A DNA stretch of 64,000 bases, from positions 1-64,000 of the forward strand of contig JAJXYO010000037.1 of NCBI GenBank assembly GCA_021780495.1, written 5' to 3'. The notes under the pieces are model-generated. The model was not told the origin of the DNA. It did no database searches and worked only from the letters and a program-made list of their open reading frames with translations. The stretch is from Deltaproteobacteria bacterium. Its GTDB lineage: Bacteria > Desulfobacterota > Desulfuromonadia > Geobacterales > Pseudopelobacteraceae. The translations under genes were made by a program, and so were the position numbers. Positions 41,448 through 50,192 of the stretch are shown one piece after another (the first letter of the stretch is position 1; the number at the start of each line of letters is the position of its first letter).

Positions 41448-42032
41448 ATGAAACGAGAGATGATTACACTGTTGGCAGCATTGAGCATGACGGCCCTGGT
41501 GTCTGGCGGCTGTGCAAACAAAGAGGCTGTTAAAACAGAAGAACCAGCGGCAGCAACCATCAAGGCTGAACCGGTAAAAGCCGAACCGGTCAAGACAGAA
41601 GCAGCCAAGCCCGTTCAAGAGCCGTCCTCAAAAATTGAAGAAAACAAAATCGTGCCGGCCAAAGCGGCAGAGCCTGCTGCAACTCCAGCTCCTGAAACGG
41701 TTTTGGAAACGGTCTACTTTGATTTCGACAAATCCGACCTGACCCAGGATGCCCGTAACGTTCTCTCCAAGAACGCCGAGACCCTGTTGAAATCCATGAA
41801 GGATGCTAAGATCAAGATCGAGGGCAACTGTGACGAGCGTGGCTCAGCCGAGTACAACCTGGCTCTGGGTGAGCGCCGTGCCAAATCGGCCCAGCAGTAC
41901 CTGCTCACCCTGGGTGTTCAACCCGATCGGCTTTCCATCATCAGCTACGGCAAGGAAAAACCGGCTGTCGATGGTCATGATGAAGCAGCTTGGGCTAAAA
42001 ACCGCAGGGATGATTTCGTAATCGTAAAATAA
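41448..42032 (+). CDS. pal: Peptidoglycan-associated lipoprotein Pal
   Basis: A 194-residue outer-membrane lipoprotein. The signal peptide ends in the lipobox VSGGC (Cys about 22). An Ala/Lys/Glu/Pro linker follows, and then an OmpA-like peptidoglycan-binding domain with VYFDFDKSDL and IEGNCDERGSAEYNLALGER. It anchors the outer membrane to the wall and works with TolB. The ATG has AAAGGAG upstream. It is followed by a strong hairpin. Confidence 0.96.
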   Translation: MKREMITLLAALSMTALVSGGCANKEAVKTEEPAAATIKAEPVKAEPVKTEAAKPVQEPSSKIEENKIVPAKAAEPAATPAPETVLETVYFDFDKSDLTQDARNVLSKNAETLLKSMKDAKIKIEGNCDERGSAEYNLALGERRAKSAQQYLLTLGVQPDRLSIISYGKEKPAVDGHDEAAWAKNRRDDFVIVK

Positions 42033-42055
42033 CATTGCTCTGCAAACCGTCACAC

Positions 42056-42099
42056 AGAAAGCCGGAAGGTGCCCGCCACCTTCCGGCTTTCTGATTTTG
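42056..42099 (+). terminator. Terminator of pal
   Basis: A perfect 16-bp stem (42056-42071 with 42077-42092) and a T-rich tail of modest strength (CTGATTTTG). It lies 24 bases after the pal stop. Confidence 0.85.
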
Positions 42100-42104
42100 A
42101 TTTC

Positions 42105-42133
42105 TTGACATTTTCTGCAACAATACATATTGT
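42105..42133 (+). promoter_or_regulatory. Promoter of the DUF2845 gene
   Basis: A perfect TTGACA (42105-42110), 17 bp spacing, then TATTGT (42128-42133). It lies 36 bases before the start codon and just after the pal terminator. Confidence 0.7.
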
Positions 42134-42168
42134 TTTCTATATATTTATGCCACTATGAGGAGAGCTCT

Positions 42169-42477
42169 ATGATACGAGTACTTTTACTGGCCGCTGTCCT
42201 TGCCGTATCAGCCCGTGCGGCCTTTGCCGACAATTTCCGCTGCCCTGACGGCAGCATCGTATCCACCGGCGACTCAATCTCCGAGGTCATGATCAAGTGC
42301 GATCCCCCCACCAACAAGATCAAGCGGACCGACAGTGAAGACAACGCCAGTGGCAGGGTTCGCTACATCGAGGTAGAGGAATGGACATACAACCAGGGTC
42401 CCAATACCCTCGTCCACTATCTGACGTTTAGAAACGGCATACTGACTGAGGTAAAAACCGGCACCTTTGGCCGTTAA
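42169..42477 (+). CDS. DUF2845-family exported protein
   Basis: A 102-residue protein with a clean signal peptide (VLLLAAVLAVSARAAFA, cleaved before DNF). The mature part, FRCPDGSIVSTGDSISEVMIKCDPP, then EEWTYNQGPNTLVHYLTFRNG, fits DUF2845, small periplasmic proteins with a conserved cysteine pair and unknown role. The ATG at 42169 has GAGGAG upstream. Confidence 0.85.
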   Translation: MIRVLLLAAVLAVSARAAFADNFRCPDGSIVSTGDSISEVMIKCDPPTNKIKRTDSEDNASGRVRYIEVEEWTYNQGPNTLVHYLTFRNGILTEVKTGTFGR

Positions 42478-42581
42478 ACAGCGTAAAGCCCTCATAAATG
42501 CCTGCTGCTATTGAACAGGGGGGAGGTAACGGGGAAAGGTTTAGAGTTGCCGGGAAGGAAATAAGCGCGAAGGGGTTTATC

Positions 42582-42806
42582 ATGAAAGAAGAATTTTACA
42601 TCGAGCGGGTCGTCAGAATCGTAGCCGGGGCGTTTGTTATCATATCGCTGCTGTTGGCCCATTTCCACAGCCCCAACTGGCTCTGGTTCACCGGTTTTGT
42701 GGGCTTGAATCTGTTCCAGTCAGGCTTCACCCAGTTCTGCCCGCTGTTTAACATCCTGGCAAAGCTTGGAGTGCCGAGATTCCCAAAGAGCGGCTGCTGC
42801 AAATGA
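42582..42806 (+). CDS. DUF2892 / YgaP-type transmembrane domain protein
   Basis: A 74-residue protein with two membrane helices (about 10-28 and 33-52). The [20 protein letters not shown] motif is the mark of the YgaP membrane domain, usually found beside or fused to rhodanese domains. The start was chosen for the AAGGGG site seven bases upstream. It overlaps the next gene by ATGA, which suggests joint expression. A sulfur or redox role would be inference. Confidence 0.85.
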   Translation: MKEEFYIERVVRIVAGAFVIISLLLAHFHSPNWLWFTGFVGLNLFQSGFTQFCPLFNILAKLGVPRFPKSGCCK

Positions 42807-43636
42807 CGTTTCGTATCACCATACTCTGTGAGAACTCTGTCGGGCCCATTGCCGGTACGTTGGGAGAACATGGTTTTGCCGCCCTGATTGAACCGTCGGC
42901 CGGAGATCCGATCCTGTTCGATACCGGCCAGGGGGCTACGCTCCTTCATAATGCCCGCAGGATGAACAAAAAGCTCTCACCGCTGGCTGGTGTTGTTGTT
43001 TCGCATGGCCACTACGACCACGCCGGCGGACTGCTGCCGCTGCTCCAGGAGTGCGGCACGCAAACGGTCTATGCTCATCCTGCCATATTCAACCCTCGCT
43101 ACAGGGTGAAGGATACCGGGGAGTGCCTGGCGATTGGCATGCCTCACGGCAGGGATGTTCTGGAGTCAGCTGGAGCCCGTTTTGACCTGTCGCCGGAGTT
43201 TCGAGAGATAGCACCAGGGATCTTCCTGACAGGTGAAGTACCGCGCGCGACAAGCTTTGAGCTTGGTGATCAGGGGCTTTACCGCGACTGCACCGGTCAG
43301 GAGGTTGACACCACTCCGGAAGATCAGTCGCTGATCGTGGCGACTGACAAGGGACTGGTGTTGCTCATGGGCTGCTGCCATGCCGGGCTCGTCAATACGC
43401 TGGAACATATGGCCTACACCATGGGGCGACGCGATGTTTTCGCCGTTATTGGCGGCACACACCTCGGCTTCTGCGGGCAGGAGCAACTCGATATGACAAT
43501 ATCAGCCCTGCGGGCGTGGGGAATTAAAAAAGTAGCTGCCAGCCATTGCACCGGATTTGCTGCTTCGGCTCGCCTGTCGCGGGAGATGCCTAAAGAATTC
43601 CAGGTGGCTCATGTAGGATATACGCTGGAAATTTGA
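42803..43636 (+). CDS. MBL-fold metallohydrolase
   Basis: A 277-residue metallo-beta-lactamase-fold protein. The metal motif is [12 protein letters not shown] (about 63-74), with [12 protein letters not shown] (about 190) and a later His in ASHCTGF. This layout matches the archaeal and bacterial subgroup annotated as dihydropterin-linked ribofuranosyl-aminobenzene phosphate synthase-like. The true substrate is unknown. It is coupled to the DUF2892 gene. Confidence 0.87.
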   Translation: MTFRITILCENSVGPIAGTLGEHGFAALIEPSAGDPILFDTGQGATLLHNARRMNKKLSPLAGVVVSHGHYDHAGGLLPLLQECGTQTVYAHPAIFNPRYRVKDTGECLAIGMPHGRDVLESAGARFDLSPEFREIAPGIFLTGEVPRATSFELGDQGLYRDCTGQEVDTTPEDQSLIVATDKGLVLLMGCCHAGLVNTLEHMAYTMGRRDVFAVIGGTHLGFCGQEQLDMTISALRAWGIKKVAASHCTGFAASARLSREMPKEFQVAHVGYTLEI

Positions 43637-43812
43637 GCCCGGCAAGCAGCTCGCTTTTATCGCGTGAAACAGCATCTCACCTCAAACCCTCTTTACTTTC
43701 CCTAAAATCATTCCGGCACGCAAACCACAGAGATTATCACACCCAGTGGCTTTTCCCGATCCTCTATGCACCGAAATTGTCCATTATTTTACCGTTGCAT
43801 GATAAAACGCTT

Positions 43813-43841
43813 TTGCATTTTGGGCTCCTCCGTGTTATTTA
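43813..43841 (+). promoter_or_regulatory. Possible promoter of pckG
   Basis: TTGCAT (43813-43818) and TATTTA (43836-43841) with 17 bp spacing, 80 bases before the start. The rest of the 284-base gap (43637-43920) is AT-rich with no other feature I can support. Confidence 0.35.
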
Positions 43842-43920
43842 ATTGCGATAAACATTTCGTTTGTGGTTGCATTCGTTCTACGTTATTTAGAAGTTCACTA
43901 TCGTGGGGAGGAAACGGCGT

Positions 43921-45759
43921 ATGAGTTATGATGTCAAGAATGTGCAACTTGTTAAATGGGTTGCGGAAGTAGCGGAACTGTGTCAACCGGATAAGATACA
44001 TTGGTGTGACGGTTCGCAGCAGGAGTACGACGAGCTTTGCAACCAATTGCTACAAAGCGGAACCTTCAAAAAACTGAACCAGGCAAAGCGACCCAACAGT
44101 TATCTGGCCTGCTCGGATCCGGGTGATGTGGCTCGCGTTGAAGATCGCACCTTTATCTGCAGCATTTCCAAACAGGATGCCGGACCGACCAACAACTGGA
44201 TGCATCCGAAGGAGATGAAGGAAACCCTGACAAAACTCTTTAAAGGCTGTATGAAGGGCCGCACCATGTACGTGATCCCTTTCAGCATGGGGCCGCTCGG
44301 CTCTCCCATAGCAAAAATCGGCGTTGAGATTTCTGACTCACCCTACGTTGCCGTCAATATGCGCATCATGACCCGTATGGGTCAGGCCGTTGTCAACGTT
44401 CTCGGGGACGGTGAATTTGTCCCCTGCCTGCATTCGGTTGGCGCCCCGCTTGAGCCGGGCCAGAAAGATGTACCCTGGCCCTGTAACAAGGAAAAATACA
44501 TCGTCCACTTCCCCGAGGAACGTTCGATCTGGTCGTATGGCAGCGGATACGGCGGCAATGCCCTGCTCGGCAAAAAATGCCTGGCCCTGCGCATCGCCTC
44601 GAAGATAGCAAAAGACGAGGGCTGGCTGGCAGAGCACATGCTGATTCTGGGGATTGAATCACCAAAAGGCGAAAAGACCTATTTGGGTGCTGCATTCCCC
44701 AGCGCCTGCGGCAAGACCAATCTGGCCATGCTGGTTCCACCCGAAAGCTTCAACAAGAACGGCTGGAAGATAACCACCGTCGGCGATGACATCGCCTGGA
44801 TCAAGCCGGGACCGGATGGTCAGCTCTACGCCATCAACCCGGAGTATGGTTTCTTCGGCGTCGCGCCCGGCACATCCGCCAAAACAAACCCCAACGCCAT
44901 GGCATCCTGTGCCGCCAACACGATTTTCACGAACGTCGCTCTGACTCCGGACGGTGATGTCTGGTGGGAAGGTATGACCGACGTGAAACCGCCTGTCCTG
45001 ACCGACTGGCAGGGCAACAAGTGGACACCGGATTGCGGCAGGAACGCAGCTCACCCCAATTCCCGCTTTACCTCACCGGCCAGCCAATGCCCCTCTATCG
45101 ATCCGGAATGGGAAAACCCCAAAGGCGTGCCGATGGCAGCCTTTATCTTTGGCGGTCGCCGTAACAGCGTGATCCCGCTGGTGTACCAGTCATTCAACTG
45201 GAGCTTTGGCGTCTATCTGGCCGCAACCATGGGTTCCGAGACAACCGCTGCCGCAACCGGCGCAGTCGGCACGGTACGACGGGACCCGTTTGCCATGCTC
45301 CCGTTCTGCGGCTATCATGTAGCCGACTATTTTGCCCACTGGCTGCAGGTCGGCCGGACCACTCCCAAACCGCCGCGCATATTCAGCGTCAACTGGTTCC
45401 GCAAGGATGCCAACGGCAACTTCCTCTGGCCGGGTTACGGCGAAAACATGCGTATCCTGAAATGGATTGTAGAGCGTTGTAATGGCAATGCCGCTGCTGT
45501 TGAAAGCCCGCTGGGCTGGATGCCGCGTTATGAAGACTTGGACTGGACCGGTCTGGACGGTGTTACCCGTGAACAGTTCTATGAACTCATGTCGGTGGAC
45601 CGTGATGTCTGGAAGGAAGAGATCGTTTCCCACGAAGAACTCTTCGTCAAGATGTATGATCGACTGCCAAAAGAGTTCCTGCATATCCGCCAACTGATCC
45701 TTTCGGGCCTGTGGCGCTCACCGGAACACTGGGAACAGTTTAACCCAACAGTGGACTAG
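43921..45759 (+). CDS. pckG: Phosphoenolpyruvate carboxykinase (GTP)
   Basis: A 612-residue cytosolic enzyme that interconverts oxaloacetate and PEP with GTP/GDP. The kinase-1a motif (P-loop) is [12 protein letters not shown] (about 259-270). The metal and substrate loop includes [23 protein letters not shown] and a [19 protein letters not shown] block near the C-terminus are family marks for the GTP type. ATG 43921 is preceded by GGGGAGGA. An upstream in-frame GTG overlaps that ribosome site. It stands alone and directs carbon into gluconeogenesis, towards the glycolytic enzymes further on. Confidence 0.97.
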   Translation: MSYDVKNVQLVKWVAEVAELCQPDKIHWCDGSQQEYDELCNQLLQSGTFKKLNQAKRPNSYLACSDPGDVARVEDRTFICSISKQDAGPTNNWMHPKEMKETLTKLFKGCMKGRTMYVIPFSMGPLGSPIAKIGVEISDSPYVAVNMRIMTRMGQAVVNVLGDGEFVPCLHSVGAPLEPGQKDVPWPCNKEKYIVHFPEERSIWSYGSGYGGNALLGKKCLALRIASKIAKDEGWLAEHMLILGIESPKGEKTYLGAAFPSACGKTNLAMLVPPESFNKNGWKITTVGDDIAWIKPGPDGQLYAINPEYGFFGVAPGTSAKTNPNAMASCAANTIFTNVALTPDGDVWWEGMTDVKPPVLTDWQGNKWTPDCGRNAAHPNSRFTSPASQCPSIDPEWENPKGVPMAAFIFGGRRNSVIPLVYQSFNWSFGVYLAATMGSETTAAATGAVGTVRRDPFAMLPFCGYHVADYFAHWLQVGRTTPKPPRIFSVNWFRKDANGNFLWPGYGENMRILKWIVERCNGNAAAVESPLGWMPRYEDLDWTGLDGVTREQFYELMSVDRDVWKEEIVSHEELFVKMYDRLPKEFLHIRQLILSGLWRSPEHWEQFNPTVD

Positions 45760-45800
45760 TTCAGCACTGATTGTAGTTTGAGGCCGTGAATTTCATACGT

Positions 45801-45825
45801 AAGGGCGCCCAGTTGCGGCGCCCTT
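45801..45825. terminator. Hairpin between convergent pckG and hypA
   Basis: AAGGGCGCC (45801-45809) and GGCGCCCTT (45817-45825) form a 9-bp stem. Its position 42 bases past the pckG stop and just before the hypA stop fits a terminator, although the T run is short. Confidence 0.6.
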
Positions 45826-45827
45826 TC

Positions 45828-46163
45828 CTATTCGTCAACCTCGATTTCCCTGACCCGCATCTCCTCGCCGGCAACAATCGTCACCCGGAACCCCCCACAG
45901 CTCTGACAAGCGCCAAAAATGGCCGCAAGAGGCGTATCAGCACCGCAATCCAGGCAGCGCCCCCTGCCGGGGATTCTGATGAAGTTGAGCCGGGCTCCCT
46001 GCAACAGGGTTCCCTGGCTGCACGCCTCGAAGCAGAACGCAACGGCATCAGGAACCACGCTGCTCAGCTCGCCGATCTCGACATCAATCGCCAGCACGCG
46101 CCGGCCACCTGCATGTGATTCGCAGATATCAATGATTCCCTGAGTAATCGACATCTCATGCAT
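45828..46163 (-). CDS. hypA: Hydrogenase/urease nickel incorporation protein HypA
   Basis: A 111-residue nickel metallochaperone. The N-terminal Met-His-Glu nickel site begins MHEMSITQGIIDIC. The zinc site is formed by CLDCG and CQSCGG (residues about 72-93). It delivers nickel with HypB for NiFe-hydrogenase maturation. ATG 46163 was chosen because His2 must follow Met1 and GGAG lies upstream. An open frame continues upstream only as chance. No other hyp or hydrogenase genes are in the window. Confidence 0.93.
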   Translation of the reverse strand: MHEMSITQGIIDICESHAGGRRVLAIDVEIGELSSVVPDAVAFCFEACSQGTLLQGARLNFIRIPGRGRCLDCGADTPLAAIFGACQSCGGFRVTIVAGEEMRVREIEVDE

Positions 46164-46225
46164 ATCGCCGCTCCATTCGTACGCCAGAACCAATTTTCCA
46201 GCGCGTTCCAGTATGTGAACCTGCC

Positions 46226-46264
46226 ACGAAAAAAGGCCTGCGGGGAAATACCCCGCAGGCCTTT
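46226..46264 (-). terminator. Terminator of the small lipoprotein gene
   Basis: On the minus strand, AAAGGCCTGCGGGG (46264-46251) and CCCCGCAGGCCTTT (46245-46232) give a perfect 14-bp stem followed by more T. It lies 25 bases after the stop at 46289. Confidence 0.93.
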
Positions 46265-46288
46265 GCAATCCACGAAGGGACAGCGAAA

Positions 46289-46477
46289 TTACTTCTTGTC
46301 TGCAGCAGGTGCTTCTGGAGCAGGTGCAGCTTTGGCGGACATCGGAGCCTGAACAGGCTTAGGTGCCTCAACAGCAGGAGCAGGTGCAGGAGCAGGAGCT
46401 TCTTCTTTTTTCTTGCAGCCAGCAGCAAAAACAGTAGCAAGAGCAACAACCAGTGTCAATGTAATCAGTTTTTTCAT
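46289..46477 (-). CDS. Small Ala/Pro/Lys-rich lipoprotein
   Basis: A 62-residue protein. The signal peptide MKKLITLTLVVALATVFAAGC has a lipobox AAGC, making Cys21 the lipid attachment site. The mature part is only about 41 residues, KKKEE then Ala/Pro repeats. It has no fold I recognise. A similar style of linker occurs in Pal and TolA. AGGTGA upstream could serve as ribosome site. It has its own terminator. It may be a small outer-membrane spacer protein. Function unknown. Confidence 0.82.
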   Translation of the reverse strand: MKKLITLTLVVALATVFAAGCKKKEEAPAPAPAPAVEAPKPVQAPMSAKAAPAPEAPAADKK

Positions 46478-46694
46478 ACGTCACCTCATTTTTTGGATTT
46501 ACCATTTAAACGCTAAGCGCATGGTTTTAAAAATCGATAACCAAATATACTCACAAGTTAGCATCTGTCAAGTTTTTTTTCATTATGTCCGTATACAATC
46601 TGCACATTCCGATGGGCAGCCGTATCAAAACACGTCTCTGCCAGCAATCTACGTTTTTCTGAAATAAATTGCAATGGTAATTTCTTCTCCTTTA

Positions 46695-47027
46695 CTAATG
46701 ATGATAACGCCCCTTCCGCTCGCGATGAGCAGGGGTGGGAGCCTTGTGACATTCAAAGCAACGCAGTTCCTCTACCTTTTTCGTTTCCATTGGCGATTCC
46801 TGCTTGCCCTTAAGGGCCAGATTGTGCTCCGGCGTCTGAAAAGCCTGCCGGCCACGCTCATCAGCTACGGTCGCAACTTGATACGCAATCTGCCAGTTTG
46901 AACTGATCGCTACGGTGTGGCACTGGTCGCATCCCCCCGGAGGGGGGATACTCTTCCAGGCCGTAAACATGGTGCAGCCTTCCAGACCCATAAAAACCGT
47001 GAGAAGCGCCAACAGAACAGGCTTCAT
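46695..47027 (-). CDS. Diheme c-type cytochrome lipoprotein
   Basis: A 110-residue protein with lipoprotein signal ALLTVFMGLEGC (Cys about 17). Two CxxCH haem sites follow, CDQCH (about 33-37) and CFECH (about 89-93). The spacing of more than 50 residues between them, with HNLALKGK between, suggests His ligands from the intervening segment. It probably faces the periplasm as an electron carrier. The start has GGAG eight bases upstream. It is tail-ended by an AT-rich gap (46478-46694) with no other feature. Confidence 0.88.
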   Translation of the reverse strand: MKPVLLALLTVFMGLEGCTMFTAWKSIPPPGGCDQCHTVAISSNWQIAYQVATVADERGRQAFQTPEHNLALKGKQESPMETKKVEELRCFECHKAPTPAHRERKGRYHH

Positions 47028-47097
47028 TGCTATCTCCATCGTAACGGTAATAATTGCAGGGCGCATGCTACCACAACCAACCATTAAAATACAGCAT

Positions 47098-47913
47098 TCA
47101 AGACACCTTCATTCTGCCAAGGATCTTACGGCTGGCCGCATGGCTGCTCTGCGCGACCACCAGCGGCTCAACCCCTTTGAGTCTGGCAACGGCATGCAAC
47201 GTCTCCACCATATAGCCCGGTTGGTTCGATTGTCCCCGGTAACGCTGCGGCGTCATGTCTGGTGCATCGGTCTCCAGCACAAGATGCTCCAGCGGCAGTT
47301 CGCGCACGATCCTGAGCGGCCTGACGGCTGTCTCTCTGGTAACCATGCCGGAAATCGAAATGGCGAAACCGAGTCGAATGAACTCCCTGGCCATTTCACA
47401 AGAGCCGGAAAAGGCATGCATGATGCCGCCCACCTGTTCGGCATGTTCCTCCTGCAGAATCCGAAGTGTTCGTTGAAAAGCCTGGCGACAGTGCACCAGG
47501 ACCGGCAGGCCCAGTTCGAGCGCCAAGCGCAGCTGCTCACGGAAGGCCGACTCCTGGCGCTCCAAAGACACCGCATAGGCCGGATCAAGCCCGATCTCAC
47601 CGATGGCCACGCCGCTAGAAGCATGCACGGCCAACTGCGACAGGTTGCCGTTAACCGCTGTAGCAGCGTGCATGGGATGGATGCCAAAGGCCGGGAAGAT
47701 GTCCGCATGCCGCGCTGCTATGGCAGCCATGCGCTCCCAGCCATCGGGATGGACCCCCGGCACCACAAACTGTGTCACCCCGGCCAGATGCGCCCCTGAA
47801 ACGACCTCCGCCAGGCGGGAGTACAGCGGTTCCAGGTCCAGATGACAGTGGGTGTCGATCAGTCCCGGCCAATCTTCGGATTGCAAATCTTCCTCATTGC
47901 GATACACTGTCAC
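47098..47913 (-). CDS. TatD-family metal-dependent hydrolase
   Basis: A 271-residue TIM-barrel enzyme. The metal-binding motifs are DTHCHLD (about 20), AIGEIGLD (about 99), VLVHCRQAF (about 139), HAFSGS and LETDAPD (about 218). TatD enzymes act as 3'-5' DNases or quality-control nucleases. The start is uncertain. GTG 47913 is the most upstream. A TTG eleven codons in (47880, just after GAGGA) is well placed and keeps the DTHCHLD motif. Its start lies five bases from that of the divergent glycosyltransferase. Confidence 0.92.
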   Translation of the reverse strand: MTVYRNEEDLQSEDWPGLIDTHCHLDLEPLYSRLAEVVSGAHLAGVTQFVVPGVHPDGWERMAAIAARHADIFPAFGIHPMHAATAVNGNLSQLAVHASSGVAIGEIGLDPAYAVSLERQESAFREQLRLALELGLPVLVHCRQAFQRTLRILQEEHAEQVGGIMHAFSGSCEMAREFIRLGFAISISGMVTRETAVRPLRIVRELPLEHLVLETDAPDMTPQRYRGQSNQPGYMVETLHAVARLKGVEPLVVAQSSHAASRKILGRMKVS

Positions 47914-47918
47914 CGCCT

Positions 47919-49001
47919 ATGATCACGACACCTCCCGAACTCTCTATCATCGTACCGGTCCTGAACGACGCCGCTGAGCTGCGCGGGCTGCTCGCCAGCC
48001 TCGCAGAGCAGAAAGGCCCCAGCTTCGAAGTGATCCTGTGCGACGGCGGCTCTTCTGATGGAATTCAGGCGCTGGCCGCAGCATGGATGACTCGGCGCTG
48101 TTTCTTGCTGCGGTTGATCCCGACCGCCCGCGGCCGCGCAATCCAGATGAATGCCGGGGCTGCCGCCGCGGCCGCCGACACCCTGCTGTTTTTGCATGCC
48201 GACTCGCGTTTTTGCCGCAACGACGCCCTGTTGACGGGGATTCAGGCCTATCGGCGCTTTCAGAACAGCAGCGCACGACCCTGTGCCGCCCGGTTCAGAT
48301 TACGCTTCCGCCGTAGCGACACCACCCCGGCGCTGCCCTACTACTACCACGAGGCCAAAGCCCGCCTCGACCGGGGCGATTGCATCCGCGGCGACCAGGG
48401 CTACCTGATCAGCCGTTCAACCTTCGACCGGCTTGGCCCGTTCGACGGTTCGCTCCCTTTTCTGGAGGATGTGCGCCTGGCTGCACTGCTGGCCACACAA
48501 GGGCAATGGCTGCTGTTGCCTGCACATATCTCCACCTCGGCCCGCCGCTTCGAGCAGGAGGGCTTCTATGGGCGCCAGGTGGCCAATGTGATCATCGTCA
48601 ATGCGCTTGCCACCGGCTGGGACGAGCTGCTGAACGCGGTACCGGGGCTTTACCGCTGCAACAGCAGCAGCGACCGGCTAGCGCTGTTCCCGCTGCTGGA
48701 TGGCGTCCGGACCATGATCAACAACCACGGCCGGACCTGGCGGAACTCTTTCTGGCAGGCCACCGGAGGTCATGTCGCCGCAAATGCCTGGCAGATCTTC
48801 TTCTGGCTGGATGTGCGCCGCGCCTTTCGCTCCGGGCAACCGGCCGATGAGGTGGATCCCGTGTGGCTCAAACTGTATGATTGTCGCCTGCAACCCCTGT
48901 TCGGATCCCGCCCAACGGCCCTTCTGGCAAACATTCTCACCCGCATCTGGTTTTGGCGGGTATGGAACAGCGCCGGAAAAGAGTTCACAAAAACCAGCTG
49001 A
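47919..49001 (+). CDS. Family 2 glycosyltransferase (TIGR04283-like)
   Basis: A 360-residue GT-A fold enzyme. The N-terminal LSIIVPVLNDAAELRGLL, VILCDGGSSDG, then GRAIQMNAGAAAA and LLFLHADSRF match TIGR04283 transferases (some linked to arsenosugar synthesis). The acidic DxD-like metal site is HADS. The C-terminal half has no membrane helix that I can see. The start ATG 47919 lacks a ribosome site, so an alternative upstream start overlapping tatD is possible. Its end overlaps the convergent cardiolipin-synthase-like gene by 17 bases. Substrate unknown. Confidence 0.83.
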   Translation: MITTPPELSIIVPVLNDAAELRGLLASLAEQKGPSFEVILCDGGSSDGIQALAAAWMTRRCFLLRLIPTARGRAIQMNAGAAAAAADTLLFLHADSRFCRNDALLTGIQAYRRFQNSSARPCAARFRLRFRRSDTTPALPYYYHEAKARLDRGDCIRGDQGYLISRSTFDRLGPFDGSLPFLEDVRLAALLATQGQWLLLPAHISTSARRFEQEGFYGRQVANVIIVNALATGWDELLNAVPGLYRCNSSSDRLALFPLLDGVRTMINNHGRTWRNSFWQATGGHVAANAWQIFFWLDVRRAFRSGQPADEVDPVWLKLYDCRLQPLFGSRPTALLANILTRIWFWRVWNSAGKEFTKTS

Positions 49002-50175
49002 ACAGGCGCACGACGCGCTCCATGAAACGTATCAACAGTCCCCGTTGTTCGTGGATATCCAGTTTCACCTGACGTGAGCCGGCAATCTCCTCCAGCAGAA
49101 GTGACCTGATCTGACCGCCAAAATCCATAGTGTCCACGATACAGTTGATTTCATAATTGCGGTGGAAACTGCGCTGGTCGAGGTTGGCCGAGCCTATCAC
49201 GGTACGCTCACCGTCGATCAGCATGACCTTGGCATGCAGAATCTCACGCTCCAGCTCATAGATCTCGACCCCGCCCTTCAGCAGCGTCGCGTATGAGCTT
49301 CTGCCGAGCAAAAGCACCAGCGGCACGTCACTGCGGGCCGGCAACAGCAACCACACCCGCACACCCCGGCGGACAGCCCGCAACAGGGAGCGAATGATGC
49401 GGGGCCCGGGGACAAAGTACGGGGTCGCAATCAGGATCTCTTCGGCGGCAGAGGCGATATTGACCTGAAACGCCTCACGGATATAGGAACGTCGCTGGCG
49501 GGGGCCGCCGCTGATGATATTGACAGCAGCCTCCCCAACCTTGCTCCCCGGCGGCCGCGGCCGGGGCTGCGCCACCCGCCGGGCTGTTTCATCTCCGCTC
49601 CAGGTATCCTGGAATATGGCCTCCAGTTCGTTAATCGCATCACCCCGGATACTGAAGCCCAGATCCCGGAAGCTCTGCCTGCCGACCACACAGCCGGCAT
49701 ACTCTTCCCCGATGTTGAAGCCCCCCAGAAATGCCATCTGACCATCTACGATGGTCATCTTGCGATGATCCCGCTTATCGAACCAGTAGAACCCGCGCTT
49801 GATCGACGGGATATTGAACGGCAGCAGTTCGATGCCCTGCTTGGAAAGATTTTTAAAGAACGAGGCGGGTGTGTCAAGACAGCCGATATAATCGTAGATC
49901 AGCCTGACCGAAACCCCGCGCCCGACGGCAGCGGCCAATTCCCGCGCCAGACCGTTGCCGATATGATCATCGTGAATGAGGTAATATTCCAGCAGGAGGG
50001 TATGTTCCGCGCAACGGATGGCGTCAAATAACGCCTCGAAAAACTGTCTGCCACCCTGGAAGAGTTCGACGTTATTGTGGCGGTGGGTGACCGGCAACTC
50101 CAATGGGCGCAGCCGCCCCAACAGGCGGATAAACCGGGGAAAGCGTTTTTTATGCTGGAAGTGATTGTTTCGCAC
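48985..50175 (-). CDS. Phospholipase D-family protein, cardiolipin synthase ClsB-like
   Basis: A 396-residue protein with two HKD motifs: HRKMTIVD in the first half and HAKVMLID in the second, each followed by GG/GSxN. The opening NNVELFQGGRQFFEALFDAI and the lack of N-terminal membrane helices fit the ClsB branch, which makes cardiolipin. GTG 50175 is the only plausible start and has a weak ribosome site. A hydrophobic, aromatic C-terminus (RLFSWFL) may aid membrane contact. Confidence 0.9.
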   Translation of the reverse strand: MRNNHFQHKKRFPRFIRLLGRLRPLELPVTHRHNNVELFQGGRQFFEALFDAIRCAEHTLLLEYYLIHDDHIGNGLARELAAAVGRGVSVRLIYDYIGCLDTPASFFKNLSKQGIELLPFNIPSIKRGFYWFDKRDHRKMTIVDGQMAFLGGFNIGEEYAGCVVGRQSFRDLGFSIRGDAINELEAIFQDTWSGDETARRVAQPRPRPPGSKVGEAAVNIISGGPRQRRSYIREAFQVNIASAAEEILIATPYFVPGPRIIRSLLRAVRRGVRVWLLLPARSDVPLVLLLGRSSYATLLKGGVEIYELEREILHAKVMLIDGERTVIGSANLDQRSFHRNYEINCIVDTMDFGGQIRSLLLEEIAGSRQVKLDIHEQRGLLIRFMERVVRLFSWFL

Positions 50176-50192
50176 GATTATTGCGGCCGGGT

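Noticed and set aside
46164-46268. Longer HypA with 35 extra N-terminal residues
   Set aside because: It would bury the Met-His-Glu nickel site and read through the terminator of the next gene.
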